Shown: positions 45,283-55,389, numbered from the stretch's first letter. The stretch is 64,000 nucleotides of DNA from Oligosphaera ethanolica (GCF_030814695.1 NZ_JAUSVL010000001.1:248001-312000); one strand, 5' to 3'. The notes: generated by a model not told the origin, from the sequence alone. Numbers and translations are program-made.

Positions 45283-45976
45283 GTAAGCGGTCAGCCATTG
45301 ATTTTGGTTGTCCCTGCGCCTTGGTGATCGCCCTGCTGCAAACCGTCATCCCGTTGGTATTTGCGCGCTGAAAGCGCGATACATACCAGCCCAGGGCAAG
45401 CGACGCCGAAGGCGGAGCGACGCCCTGGGTAACGCGCCATATTTGTTCGTGTTCCTCGGCCTCTTCGGCCCCAGTCGGCGAAGCTGACTGGGGCCGAAGA
45501 GGCAATGGAACTCATTGATTGCTGCGGCAATTTTGCGCTGTGACCCTTCGTCGCAGGTCTTTTAGGCCGCCCCTTCAGGGCTCTTTTGGGTTGGGGCACC
45601 TTACCCAGGGCGACGCCCCCTGCGGGCGCTTGCCCTGGGCTATCTTAGAGCGCACCTTCGGTGCTCAAAACCTCGGCGAATGATCTTGTGCATGGTTACC
45701 AAACAACTCATCGCCGGCGATTGCCGCATGCTATGTGAAGAGCATTGCTCCTATGAAATCCGCTGCCTGGTTAGCCACCCATGTGTAATCGCTGGGCGGC
45801 GACTGGCCGTGGGTTTCCTGCAAATTGTCCCAGCGAAGCGCCGGGGTGTACACTCCTATGAAACACGCTGCCGCAAAGGTCGGCGGAAATCAAGGTCGGA
45901 TGGTTGGGCGGCGGTTGGCCGTGGGTTTCCTGCAAATTGTCCCAGCGAAGCGCCGGGGTGTACACTGACCGATTAC
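45283..45976. mobile_element. terminal-inverted-repeat element copy 4 (uninterrupted homologue of copy 2)
   Basis: 694 bp from GTAAGCGGTCAGCCATTGAT to GTACACTGACCGATTAC. Contains the 40-nt hairpin (45390-45429), the 45-nt hairpin (45459-45503), and two tandem tail repeats. Around 45720-45745 it reads gcatgctatgtgaagagc, the sequence into which the IS in copy 2 inserted. No matching duplication is obvious in the flanks (agaaacctt against atgagtctt), so it is older or its ends have drifted. Confidence 0.75.
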
Positions 45977-46004
45977 ATGAGTCTTCGCCCCCCCTACCCC
46001 TTGT

Positions 46005-47198
46005 TCAGCGCGTCATCTCGGCCAGCTGTGCCACTGGCGTGATGGACAGGTCCATGCGCCCGTCGCCGTGGTTGATGGTACAGATGATGTACTTCTCGCC
46101 ACAGACAAACTGGGGGTGGGGATCGGGATGCAGCGTGCTGGGATTCTCCTTGGTGTTGAAGGCCGGCAACGACTGGTAGATAAAGACTTCCTTGCCGCTC
46201 TCGCGATTGTAGAAGCCGACTTGCCAGGCGCAGCCGCGATACCAGGGCCCCACACTGTAATCGTAGGTGAAGAAGCGCTTGTCGCCGGTCATGGTGGCGT
46301 GCGCGGCTTTCACGGCCGCGAGCCGCTCGGCCTTGTCCGTGGCCAAATCATGATAGATCACGCCCTGGCCGCAGTAGTAGAAGCCCTTACCGTCCGGCGC
46401 CCAGTACTCATGGGTCGCGTAGTTGAACAGCGGCGGGATCATGCGCCGCTGGCCCGGCTCAAGCAATTGCAGGCGCGGATAGACGCCGTCGATATTTTCG
46501 ATGCGGTGCAGCACGCCGTCCTTGTCCGTCCAGCTCACTTCATACGCACAGAGCGCCATGCGGTCGTTCGTGGGATTGACCTGGCCGTGATTGATATGGA
46601 AATCCGCCTCGCCCCATTTTTCGAATTCGCCGGTCGCAATCGTCAGCATGCCCTGGATAAACCGATCATCGACGCGCGCGTCCAAAAAGGCCTTTTTGCG
46701 GTCACTCGTGAGGGTCGTGTGCGTCACCAGCCGATGGACCTTGCTGCCGGCCTCGCGCAACGCCGCCGGCACGTCGCAGAGCTTCTCGCTTTTACGCGTT
46801 TCCGCGCGCAGAGCCATGCGGTAGAGACCATCGGACTGAAACCAGTAGAGATCGGCCGTCACCGTGTCCAAAAACGGTATGCTGCCGCGAATCTCAAGCG
46901 GTGTCAGCGTGTCCGTCAGGAAATCAAGCAGCGCGAAGCTCTTGCGGTTGCCACGCTCGCCGCCGGAAATATCGAAGACCACAAAACGCCCGTCATCGCT
47001 CATCGACTGCTGCGTGAAATAGAGACTCTGCTGATTTTCGGCTATGCGGGTATCAAGAATGTACGACACCACTCCCGACGACGGCTCGACATGACGCCGA
47101 AACAGCGACGAGGTCTCCGGTGTCTTCATCTCAGCAGCAGCGACCCCGGCAGCCGCGACTCCACCCAGCAACAACAGCGTATTCCTGAACGTATGCAT
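46005..47198 (-). CDS. PL22-like (oligogalacturonate lyase family) beta-propeller enzyme
   Basis: 397 residues from the ATG at 47198 with a short signal peptide (TLLLLGGVAAAGVAAAE). The propeller has landmarks matching oligogalacturonate lyases: HINHGQVNPTND near residue 210, THEYWAPDGKGFYY near 260 and LHPDPHPQFVCGEKYI near 360; the His residues and Gln of these blocks are the expected metal and catalytic ligands. PL22 enzymes cleave short unsaturated or saturated galacturonides from pectin. The export signal is unusual for a family often found in the cytoplasm, so a related uronide substrate is possible. The esterase gene lies 138 bases downstream of its 5' end on the same strand. Confidence 0.62.
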   Translation of the reverse strand: MHTFRNTLLLLGGVAAAGVAAAEMKTPETSSLFRRHVEPSSGVVSYILDTRIAENQQSLYFTQQSMSDDGRFVVFDISGGERGNRKSFALLDFLTDTLTPLEIRGSIPFLDTVTADLYWFQSDGLYRMALRAETRKSEKLCDVPAALREAGSKVHRLVTHTTLTSDRKKAFLDARVDDRFIQGMLTIATGEFEKWGEADFHINHGQVNPTNDRMALCAYEVSWTDKDGVLHRIENIDGVYPRLQLLEPGQRRMIPPLFNYATHEYWAPDGKGFYYCGQGVIYHDLATDKAERLAAVKAAHATMTGDKRFFTYDYSVGPWYRGCAWQVGFYNRESGKEVFIYQSLPAFNTKENPSTLHPDPHPQFVCGEKYIICTINHGDGRMDLSITPVAQLAEMTR

Positions 47199-47336
47199 GA
47201 CAAGGCCCTTTCCTGTTTGCACCATAACTCGAACTGGACTGATAACGCCCACGCCAGCGGAATAATGGCCGCATATACAAAAAAGCCGGCGGCGGCAGAT
47301 GCCGTCAGCGGCTCTTTGCGGCTCATGCGTCGCCGC

Positions 47337-49316
47337 TTAGGGCAGCGTCACCTTGAAAGGCACGGCCGGGAAGCCCTCCTGGTTGTACAAGTTGCAGGTC
47401 GGATTGTTCTCCCAGCCGTAGGCCAGCGCCTTGGGCGCATCGACCTTGCTGGCGTCGACGATGACCTTGTCGCCCGCGATCACGGCGTCAGCCCACTGCC
47501 ACTGGTCATCACCGCCCTGCACGGCAAAGCCCTCCAGGGTCCCACCAGGTGCATTGCGCTTGAGTTCTGCAAAACGCTTGTCGACCAGGGCCACGGGATA
47601 CTGTGCCGGCAGTTCCTTAGCCACCAGCCCCCCTTCGAGGTTCTCAAAGCTCACGGCAATCTTCCCGTCGACGAGCACTGCGCCAGAGGCCTGCGGTCCC
47701 CGGCTCGGCCGCGCCTTGCCATAGACGTCATTGAGCGCCATCGCCACCAGGCGCTTGCCGGGCGTTTCCTTGTCCAGCGGATGAATATCACCGGATTCAC
47801 CGACGTCGATCAGCACGGCCTGCCCCGTGTGGGGTATGCGTTGCGCGGCCGTCTGGGCACCGCGCAAGTCCGCCCAAGCGCAGGACGCGGACGGCTTGTC
47901 GACTTTTGCCATGTAGTTGGCCAGCTGGCACCAGTAGAACGGCAGCTCGGCGTGCTTGAAATGGTCGCGCCACTGCGAGACCAGCTGCTCGGTATGTTCA
48001 AGGTACCAGCGGGCCTTGCCGGCGTTGGTCTCGCCTTGATACCAAATTACGCCAGCCAGCGAATAGGGCTTCATCGGCGCAATCATGCCGTTGTACAGAA
48101 AGGTCGGCGTCTTGTTCGGCTCAGGCCGCGTCGAGATCTTCGGATAGCTTTTCTCCGCCTCGGCGTTGGCCGCAAACGTGTATTCCATGCAGTGCTCCCA
48201 CGTAGGCTTGACTGTGCCACCCGCCGTGCGCAACTCCAGAAGCAGCCGGAAGTCACCCGCCGGCCGGAAATACCGATAGGCAATCACATTCTTGCCGGGC
48301 TGGAGGTACTTCTTGTCAATTCCCGCCCAAGTGCTGACGTTGGTCGCAATCGTCGCCAGGCTGTGTTCCCTAACCAGCTGGCCATTGCAGTACAACTTGC
48401 CGGGAACACCGCTGTAACGCATGTTCAGAGAACCGCTGCCGGCGACGTCCTTCTCGCTCAGGTCCAGAACCGCCCGCAGCCAGCCGGCGCCATTACCCGG
48501 CAGCTTGTTCAAATTGACGGCCTTCCAGGCGTCATCCGCCGGCATGCCCGTTGACTCGCGATCCGCCCGGTCATACTGCTTCTCCCAGGCGGCGACGTCC
48601 TGCTGGAACTGCTCCAGCCGCGTGGGGTACTGCGCCAGATTGTCGAGGATCTTCTCCCAATCGGCACGCGCATCGGCCGACAGCCTGGTGGCAGTAGCTG
48701 GCTCCAGCCACGACTCGATGCTTGAGCCGCCCCAGGACGAGTTGATGTAACCCACCGGCTCATTCAGTTCGCGCTGCAGTTCCCGTGCGAAATAATAGCC
48801 CACAGCCGTGCGTGAGCCGTTGGCCGGAATAGTCTGCTGCCAGCCACTGCCCTTGAGCACCGTAGCCGGCTGGGGGGCGCCGACGCAACTGACGTTGAAC
48901 GTGCGTAGGTGGTCATTGGTCACGTTCTTTATTTCATCACGGCCGCCCAATGCCGACACCAGCCCGAACTGCATGTTCGACTGGCCGCTGCACAGCCACA
49001 CCTGCCCAACCAGAATGTCCTGTAGGACAATCTCGTTCTTGCCCTTGACCGTTAGGCTGTGTGGGCCAGGACCGACGTCGTTGAGGTTGATCCGCGCCAG
49101 CCAACGGCCGTCAGCATCGGCAACGGCGTCAGCAGCAGCCGCGCCCACGCGCACCGTCACGGCTTCGCCCGCATCGGCTGTGCCAAATACCGCCGTGGCT
49201 GCACCGCGCTGCAACACTGCGTGGTCGGTAAAAATCTCTCCCAACTTCACATCGGCGCGCAGGCCGCTGCTGACCAGCAGAGCCACGATGACAAATAGGG
49301 CAGACAACTTCTTCAT
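47337..49316 (-). CDS. secreted sialate O-acetylesterase-type SGNH esterase
   Basis: 659 residues with a signal peptide (KLSALFVIVALLVSSGLRA). Removes acetyl groups from sialic acid or, in bacteria, often from plant polysaccharides. The nucleophile block is GQVWLCSGQSNMQFG near residue 110 and the Asp/His block is DVGESGDIHPLDK near 505; VIWYQGETNAGKARWY near 410 is the third conserved block. An N-terminal beta-sandwich (residues 20-100) and an inserted domain between the nucleophile and third block are usual in this family. Fits a set of enzymes stripping substituents from a polysaccharide before depolymerisation. Same strand as the Gfo/Idh/MocA gene upstream and PL22-like gene downstream. 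Confidence 0.87.
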   Translation of the reverse strand: MKKLSALFVIVALLVSSGLRADVKLGEIFTDHAVLQRGAATAVFGTADAGEAVTVRVGAAAADAVADADGRWLARINLNDVGPGPHSLTVKGKNEIVLQDILVGQVWLCSGQSNMQFGLVSALGGRDEIKNVTNDHLRTFNVSCVGAPQPATVLKGSGWQQTIPANGSRTAVGYYFARELQRELNEPVGYINSSWGGSSIESWLEPATATRLSADARADWEKILDNLAQYPTRLEQFQQDVAAWEKQYDRADRESTGMPADDAWKAVNLNKLPGNGAGWLRAVLDLSEKDVAGSGSLNMRYSGVPGKLYCNGQLVREHSLATIATNVSTWAGIDKKYLQPGKNVIAYRYFRPAGDFRLLLELRTAGGTVKPTWEHCMEYTFAANAEAEKSYPKISTRPEPNKTPTFLYNGMIAPMKPYSLAGVIWYQGETNAGKARWYLEHTEQLVSQWRDHFKHAELPFYWCQLANYMAKVDKPSASCAWADLRGAQTAAQRIPHTGQAVLIDVGESGDIHPLDKETPGKRLVAMALNDVYGKARPSRGPQASGAVLVDGKIAVSFENLEGGLVAKELPAQYPVALVDKRFAELKRNAPGGTLEGFAVQGGDDQWQWADAVIAGDKVIVDASKVDAPKALAYGWENNPTCNLYNQEGFPAVPFKVTLP

Positions 49317-49377
49317 GATGCAATCCTTGGGTTACGGGCTTTTCACTTCTTTTTCACGACACAACGCAAGAGAGTTC

Positions 49378-50586
49378 TCAGGCCTTTGGCGCGTCGCCGC
49401 AATCCGGCACCGCCAGCGCTTCGCCGTCGCGCAAAACGGACTCGTGAGCGACCAGGCCCGGAATGGTCCAGCGCGCGGCTTGCCAGGCATTGACCGGCGG
49501 CAGCATGCCATAAGCGGCGGCTTTGCAGAAATCGTCGATCAGCAGCTGATGCGAAGCCATGTGGCCATTGGGGAAACCCGGCACTTTGAAGCTCGCCGGC
49601 AGGCGATCCACATCGGCCTGTTGAATAGGCGCAAAATTGTTCCACTGCCATTGGTGATTGGCGACTTTCTGCTTGAACTCGGGGTCGCCAAGATTTTCCG
49701 TCATCGCCGCCGGATTGACCCGCGCGCTGACGTCGCTGAGGGCCACGCCCTGGGGCGTCTTTACCGTCACCAGATGCTGCGCATTATTGAACTGATAAGC
49801 ACCTTCGGTGCCGTAGAATGCCGACACGTAGGAACTCGGTGCCTTGTAACCAATCCGCCGACATTCGTTGATGCGAGCCGTGCCGCCGTTGGCCAACTTC
49901 ATCATGGAATAGGAGTTGGAGAAGACATTGTCCCACTGGTTGACGCCCTTTTTGTAAATTTGGTCATCTTCCTGGTCCTCATAGCCAAAAGCGACGACCT
50001 TCAGCGCGTACGAGTCCACCGCCGATAGGATCATCGCCGTGGAATGCGTCGGGTAGTAAAACGGCGGCAGGCCGGCGTTAGGGAGATCCTCACGGAAATG
50101 CTTGGGAAAATGCTCGATGTCGTGGTGGTATTGCGCTTCACCAAAGACGAATTTACCAAAGATGCCGGCGTTATAGGCCTCGCGACAATACATGGCGCAG
50201 GGATAGTAATAACAGGTCTCGCCCATCATGTAGGTCTGGCCAGTCTTCTTGACCAACTCCACAATCTGCTGGCACTGCTCGACCTCGCTGGCCATCGGCA
50301 CCGCCGAATACACGTGCTTGCCGGCCGCCAAGGCTTCCAGAACCTGCGGCCCATGCAAATGCCGTTGCGTAAAGATCGCCACGGCGTTGATATCACGGCG
50401 TTTCAGTACCTCCGCAAAAGATTCAATGACCTCCACGCCGTGCTTCGCCGCGACGGCATCTGCGCGCTCACGCAATAAATCACAGACATAGACTTTGTTC
50501 ACCAGCGGATGCGCCTTGAACAACGGCACAAAGTGCGGGCTGAAATCCCCGCAACCAATAACTGCAACCGTCAAACTCTTGTCCAT
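49378..50586 (-). CDS. Gfo/Idh/MocA-family oxidoreductase
   Basis: 402 residues from the ATG at 50586. NAD(P)-dependent dehydrogenase of sugars, uronates or inositols. The Rossmann motif is VAVIGCGDFSP at residue 6 and AAGKHVYSAVPMA near 95 replaces the usual EKP: the conserved EKP Lys-Pro is AVP here. The C-terminal domain contains YYPTHSTAMILSAV, with the conserved His of the GG(x)xxDxxxH-like position. The missing Lys suggests altered catalysis or a non-dehydrogenase role. It is the first gene of a minus-strand run with the sialate esterase-type and PL22-like genes. Confidence 0.85.
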   Translation of the reverse strand: MDKSLTVAVIGCGDFSPHFVPLFKAHPLVNKVYVCDLLRERADAVAAKHGVEVIESFAEVLKRRDINAVAIFTQRHLHGPQVLEALAAGKHVYSAVPMASEVEQCQQIVELVKKTGQTYMMGETCYYYPCAMYCREAYNAGIFGKFVFGEAQYHHDIEHFPKHFREDLPNAGLPPFYYPTHSTAMILSAVDSYALKVVAFGYEDQEDDQIYKKGVNQWDNVFSNSYSMMKLANGGTARINECRRIGYKAPSSYVSAFYGTEGAYQFNNAQHLVTVKTPQGVALSDVSARVNPAAMTENLGDPEFKQKVANHQWQWNNFAPIQQADVDRLPASFKVPGFPNGHMASHQLLIDDFCKAAAYGMLPPVNAWQAARWTIPGLVAHESVLRDGEALAVPDCGDAPKA

Positions 50587-50739
50587 CGTCACGCCGTCCT
50601 TTCCTGAAATCACTACGAAAGCTAGAGCCAGCCGCAAGAACAGCCGCTGCTACCAGGCACCGCCCGGGGCAAAACAGGGGCTGAATATACACGGCCGACG
50701 CCACAGAGTCAGCCCCAAGACACAAAAAACTCCCACCAG

Positions 50740-51348
50740 AATATGCAATTGTTTCGGGCGGACACGCCGGTTCGCCTCGCCTTCGCACCTTCATACCGGC
50801 GGCGTGAATTGCCGCGCAGCGGCAAGACAGGCCGCCAGTCGTCTTCGTCTTTGTATTTGACTTCTTCGCGTCTTCGCGTCTTCGCGTGAGAAAAAAAGGG
50901 CGGACACGCCGGTTCGCCTCGCCTTCGCACCTTCATACCGGCGGCGTGAATTGCCGCGCAGCGGCAAGACAGGCCGCCAGTCGTCTTCGTCTTTGTATTT
51001 GACTTCTTCGCGTCTTCGCGTCTTCGCGTGAGGGCAAAAAAACCGCGCGGCACCGAACGCCCGCGCGTCTTCGCGCCTTCATACCGGCGGCGTGAATTGC
51101 CGCGCAGCGGCAAGACAGGCCGCCATTCGTCATTGTATTTGTCTTCTTCGCGCCTTCGCGCCTTCGCGTGAGGCAAAAAAACCGCGCGGCAAGCCGCGCG
51201 GCACCGAACGCCCGCGCGTCTTCGCGCCTTCATACCGGCGGCGTGAATTGCCGCGCAGCGGCAAGACAGGCCGCCAGTCGTCTTTGTATTTGTCTTCTTC
51301 GCGCCTTCGCGCCTTCGCGTGAGAAAAAAAGGGCGGACACGCCGGTCG
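50740..51348. repeat. tandem array of about 130-bp repeats
   Basis: Four full copies and part of a fifth. Each holds cttcataccggcggcgtgaa, ccgcgcagcggcaagacagg, a tttgtatttg(a/t)cttc link, and cttcgcgtcttcgcg runs, then gtgag and a purine run. Copies start near 50757, 50898, 51055 and 51205. The spacers between differ by insertions such as ccgcgcggcaccgaacgcc. No gene is supported, though the frame reads as Arg/Glu-rich. A run of 12 C (51349-51360) marks the border with the next gene's stop codon. Confidence 0.85.
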
Positions 51349-51359
51349 CCCCCCCCCCC

Positions 51360-54212
51360 CTATCGCCGCAGCAGCTCATCGCCCCAGGAGAACAGCGTCA
51401 CGTCGGCGCGGGTGCGGCATGGGCCCGGCCGCGCGGCGAACTCCAGCGTGTTGTCGGCCGCTGCCAACTCGGGATGGCCGTCGGTTTCTTCCGGCACGAC
51501 CTCGCCAAGATCATCGCCATTGCCGGCGAAAAGCCGGCAGGGCGCGGCCGCGCGATATTCGAGGTACTGCCCTGGAAGCATGTCCACTGGGAAGATCACC
51601 CGCCGGCCATTGATGACGACTTGCGGTCGCGACAGCGGCTGGTCCCGCAAGGGCAAGGCCCTGATGGGGCTAAGCAGGCAGGAAACACCCTCGCCGTCAG
51701 GGATGTCATTGCCCCAGAGGAAGATACCCCGGCAGTTGGGAAAATTCGTCGTTGTGCGATAGACACCGTACTGCCCGCGCAGGATTGGCCAGGAATGGTC
51801 ATCGAAGCATTCCGTTTCGGGCTCGACCAGCTCCACGTAGCGCCAGCCGGTAAAGTCGATGCTGATGTAATGCTGGACGTAGGTCTCGCCGTAAGAACGC
51901 GAGTTGAGGATGATGTTGAGCAGCTCGCCCTTGCCGTCGCCCTTCACCCACAGGCCCAGGGCCCGCTGTGCGCTGAGGTCCTTCGGCTCGCCGAAGCCGT
52001 ACCAGAGGCTCGTCCACGCTGCCCGCCGCAGGCGGTACTCGCGTTCGCAGTGATCGAACAGGGAATAGTGATCGTCCGGCGCCGAGCTGCAGACGAGGTC
52101 CCGGCTGCCCACGTTGCGGGCCGACCAGCAGGCGCAGGCGCGAACGGGGCCATCCTTCGCCATGGCCGGCGTCACCGCGCTGCTCAGACCGGGCGCGGCG
52201 GAAGGATACACATAGAGCTTGCCGCTATTTAGAATCGTGATGGTTTCGCCCGGGTCGCGGAACTGGCCAGCGCTGCTGAAATCCACCAAGGTGACGCCGT
52301 CCTCCGAATCGTATGGCGCCACCGCCGGTAACGCGGTAATGCGCAAGGCCACCGGTTGTGCGCCAAAACGATTGCGGTAGCACCAGCGATTGCTGCGGCC
52401 GTCGCAATCCTCAATCTTATGCCGGGCGCTCTGCAGGGGCCGGAACGCCCACTCGCCATCGGCCTGCCGTTGCAGCTGAAACTCGTCTTCGAGAACCCGC
52501 AGCCGCGACAGTACGGCTTCCGGGAAATAGCGCTGTTGCCGCAGTTCCTCATAGGTGCGAATAGTCGGCGCGAGCGTCTTCAGCCAGGCGCCCTGCTGCA
52601 ACGACGCCGGCGAGACGCACTGCAGGGTAAAATTGGCGTCGGTGGCCAGGGCCTTGCTCCACATGTACTCGACGTCGTCCCAGTAGGTGGGGTCCTGCTC
52701 GGAATTGCACCAGGGAAAAAGCCCCGACCAGCCCAAGTGCATGGGCAACAGCAAACGCCGCGCCTGCTCGTTGGAGCGCACATGCAGCCCCAGGAAGCGC
52801 TTGTGGCCGCGTTTGCAGTGATCCCATGCCTGCATGCGCGTACGCACGTACCACAGGTGATGATGGAACGTCGCCATTTCCATCATGATCGGCTTGCGCA
52901 GCTGCCGAAAAACCGAGAAGGTGAATTTGGCGCCATAATGCCAGCGCGCGTCTTCGCCGCCGATGATATGGGCGCCATCCAGCCCGTCCAGGTAGCAGAA
53001 GTCAAAACCGCATTGGTCGATGCAGTCGGCGATGCGCCCGGCGACCTCGTCAAAAAGCGTCGAATCGCCGTCAGGCGCATAGCAGCCCCAGCACTCCTTG
53101 AGGTGATGCACCTTGGCGCCCGCGCGATGCAGCGCCGGGGTGGTGCCATGGAGGCCGCGACGGCATTCCCGCACGGCCCCGGCCGCCTTGTCCAGCACGC
53201 CGTATTGAATAAGCTCGTCGTCAATCTGCAGCGTCATGCTACGGCGAATATAGTAGTTGATGCGTTCCGGGAGCTCTGCGCAGCCCTCCTGCAGAACGAT
53301 GTCCGTGGCGTCGGCCGGGCAATCCACTGCCAAAGTGTAGCTGCATTCTTTCGCCAGGCGCGGATCGGGCACCGGCGTGACCCAAGCGCAGTCCTTGGCA
53401 ATGGAAAAGGACATGGTATGCAAACCGGCCAAAATGCCCGCCGCGTGCAAGCGGTCCGTCACTGCCTTCACGCTGGCGTAGCCGCGCGGATATACCGCCG
53501 GCCGCGGCTGGTAATTGCCGTAGTTGATGGCCCCGTCGAACTCAATGGCGCGTATGCCCAGCTCCTGGCAGAACGCAATCCACGCGTCCACATTGGCTTC
53601 CGATGGGCTGCCGAACACGTTGCTGCGCCGCGGTTCCTCGGCGTCGAGCGCCCACGGTCCGCAAAAGGGCGAGTGGGGCACGCCCGGCGCATGGCTGACC
53701 ATGTCCTGCATGTGCGTGCGCATAGCGGCAAACGGCGCCGTCACCAGGCCGCTCTGCGCGCCCGCGAAGCCAAAACGCCGATAGGCCGCCGTCCACAAAT
53801 GATCCTGCGGGCCAGGCAATAGCTCCACATTCGCCTGCAGGCCCAGGGCGATCATCGACGCGGAAAATGGCTCATCCGCCACCACCCGCAACGTCGTCGG
53901 GATATTCACAAAGGCCAATTCGTCGACGTCGCCAGTGACGTCCTCAACAGTGAAGACCATAAACGCGTCATGCAACGTCACCGCCACCCGCGCCGAAGCC
54001 GCGCCGGCGGCGAAGGTCAGCTGCAGGCGGCAGCCGTCGAAGGTCGCCGCGCTGGCATCGCCGCGCCAGCCGCCCTTGCGCACGTAGGCGCAGGACGATG
54101 CCGGCTGGGCCTGCAACCAATCGCGCCCCGTCACCTTGTCCGCAAAACGCAGATTGCGGCCGTTTTCAGCAATCAGCCACTGGCAGTATTGGTTTTCCAA
54201 ACGAATGGTCAT
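51360..54212 (-). CDS. large TIM-barrel protein, putative glycosidase
   Basis: 950 residues with no signal peptide. An N-terminal beta-rich domain (1-160) is followed by a probable catalytic barrel with RAIEFDGAINYGNYQPRPA near residue 220, FDFCYLDGLDGAHIIGG near 410 and PIMMEMATFHHHLWYVRTR near 445, a run of Asp, Glu and His at barrel-strand ends as in GH-type enzymes. The C-terminal 300 residues look like beta-sandwiches of carbohydrate-binding type (GLWVKGDGKGELLNIILNS, GWRYVELVEPE). I do not recognise a numbered family. AAAGG lies ahead of the ATG at 54212. Confidence 0.6.
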   Translation of the reverse strand: MTIRLENQYCQWLIAENGRNLRFADKVTGRDWLQAQPASSCAYVRKGGWRGDASAATFDGCRLQLTFAAGAASARVAVTLHDAFMVFTVEDVTGDVDELAFVNIPTTLRVVADEPFSASMIALGLQANVELLPGPQDHLWTAAYRRFGFAGAQSGLVTAPFAAMRTHMQDMVSHAPGVPHSPFCGPWALDAEEPRRSNVFGSPSEANVDAWIAFCQELGIRAIEFDGAINYGNYQPRPAVYPRGYASVKAVTDRLHAAGILAGLHTMSFSIAKDCAWVTPVPDPRLAKECSYTLAVDCPADATDIVLQEGCAELPERINYYIRRSMTLQIDDELIQYGVLDKAAGAVRECRRGLHGTTPALHRAGAKVHHLKECWGCYAPDGDSTLFDEVAGRIADCIDQCGFDFCYLDGLDGAHIIGGEDARWHYGAKFTFSVFRQLRKPIMMEMATFHHHLWYVRTRMQAWDHCKRGHKRFLGLHVRSNEQARRLLLPMHLGWSGLFPWCNSEQDPTYWDDVEYMWSKALATDANFTLQCVSPASLQQGAWLKTLAPTIRTYEELRQQRYFPEAVLSRLRVLEDEFQLQRQADGEWAFRPLQSARHKIEDCDGRSNRWCYRNRFGAQPVALRITALPAVAPYDSEDGVTLVDFSSAGQFRDPGETITILNSGKLYVYPSAAPGLSSAVTPAMAKDGPVRACACWSARNVGSRDLVCSSAPDDHYSLFDHCEREYRLRRAAWTSLWYGFGEPKDLSAQRALGLWVKGDGKGELLNIILNSRSYGETYVQHYISIDFTGWRYVELVEPETECFDDHSWPILRGQYGVYRTTTNFPNCRGIFLWGNDIPDGEGVSCLLSPIRALPLRDQPLSRPQVVINGRRVIFPVDMLPGQYLEYRAAAPCRLFAGNGDDLGEVVPEETDGHPELAAADNTLEFAARPGPCRTRADVTLFSWGDELLRR

Positions 54213-54318
54213 AGTCCAGCCTTTCCCTAGTTGGCATCTCCGCCGCTCTCAGGTTACGCGTGTTTTTCAAGCAAAACAAGTGCTGCCAAGTCAATGTACA
54301 GCTTTTGCGCACGTTGGC

Positions 54319-55389
54319 CTAAGACAACGCGCTACCGCCGGCTAAAAATAACTCGTCTGCCTCGTTGCCAGCACCGGCGCCTTGCACCGGCGCCATGTTG
54401 GCGGCGATGATGAGCTGCCGCATATCTTCCGGCATGGGCGCGCGGAATTCCTGCGGACCGGGCGGGCCGTCCAGACTGATTGTCCAGGCATGGAGCGCCT
54501 GGCGCGGCAGGCGCAGGCGTTGCCGATCGTCCTCGTGAAGTTCGTCCGCAATGAAGCGCAAGTAAATCTCGTCATCGACGCCGTAGAGTTTATCGCCGAC
54601 GACGGGGTAGCCGACGCTGGCGAGTGTCGCCCGTATCTGGTGTGTGCGACCGGTGAAGAGTTCGGCGCTGAGCAGGGACAGACCCTGGCCGCGCAACAGG
54701 CAACAAAAGTCGGTGTGCGCCGTTTCGGCGCGCGCGTCATCCGGCGGCGGCGCTGGCGTGAATCGCCTTTTTTTGCGCACGCGGCTCTGTGCATCAGCGC
54801 TGAGCCAGCCATCGGCGCTGAGGCTGTCCGGGAACTGCCCTTCGACCATCACCAGGTAGCGTTTGCGACTCTGTAGCCGCTGCAGCGCTTTCGCATAGCG
54901 CTTGGCCGCCCGCGACTCTTTGGCAACCATCACGACGCCAGAGGTTTCGCGGTCCAGCCGGTTGACAAAATGCGGCTGCTCAATGGCGGCGAGCTGCCGC
55001 AACGGTTCGGGCAAGGACTCCCGTTCGTGAGTCTTGAGCAGAGCCCACAGGGTGTGGTTGAAGAAGCAGCCGGCGGGATGGCAGGGGAGATTGCCGGACT
55101 TGTTGAGCACAATCAACTCCGGGCTGTCATAGAGTACCCCGACGCGGTCGTCGATGGCCGGCTCATCTACCGGCAGCGGCAGGTACTGCAGGCAGTCATC
55201 CGGGCTCAAGACGTCGTTTGGCGACACGGCGCGGCCGTTGTTGCTGACCCGGCCAGCGACGATCAGATCACGCCATTGCGCCTCACTGTGGTACGGAAAC
55301 CGCCCCGCCAAAAACGCCAGCAGCATGGCGCCGGCATCGGTCGCTGATATGCTCACATTCGCTTGACGAGTAAAGAAGTGGTAGGCCAT
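54319..55389 (-). CDS. RluA-family 23S rRNA/tRNA pseudouridine synthase
   Basis: About 356 residues from the ATG at 55389; a GTG at 55485 is possible but no ribosome site favours either. The N-terminal S4-like region (QWRDLIVAGRVSNNGRAVSPND) binds RNA. The catalytic Asp is in NRLDRETSGVVMVAK near residue 150 and the second motif is FTGRTHQIRATLASVGYPVVGDKLYG near 245. The enzyme isomerises uridine to pseudouridine in rRNA or tRNA; RluD/RluC/RluA cannot be separated by sight. Divergent from rsmI, 135 bases apart. Confidence 0.9.
   Translation of the reverse strand: MAYHFFTRQANVSISATDAGAMLLAFLAGRFPYHSEAQWRDLIVAGRVSNNGRAVSPNDVLSPDDCLQYLPLPVDEPAIDDRVGVLYDSPELIVLNKSGNLPCHPAGCFFNHTLWALLKTHERESLPEPLRQLAAIEQPHFVNRLDRETSGVVMVAKESRAAKRYAKALQRLQSRKRYLVMVEGQFPDSLSADGWLSADAQSRVRKKRRFTPAPPPDDARAETAHTDFCCLLRGQGLSLLSAELFTGRTHQIRATLASVGYPVVGDKLYGVDDEIYLRFIADELHEDDRQRLRLPRQALHAWTISLDGPPGPQEFRAPMPEDMRQLIIAANMAPVQGAGAGNEADELFLAGGSALS

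Noticed and set aside
46068..48554. 828-codon plus-strand open frame
   Set aside because: Antisense to two genes with conserved motifs (PL22-like and sialate esterase-type); crosses both and has no family features.
50740..51348. CRISPR array
   Set aside because: Units are about 130 bp, the spacing is uneven, the spacers are not unique, and no cas gene is near.
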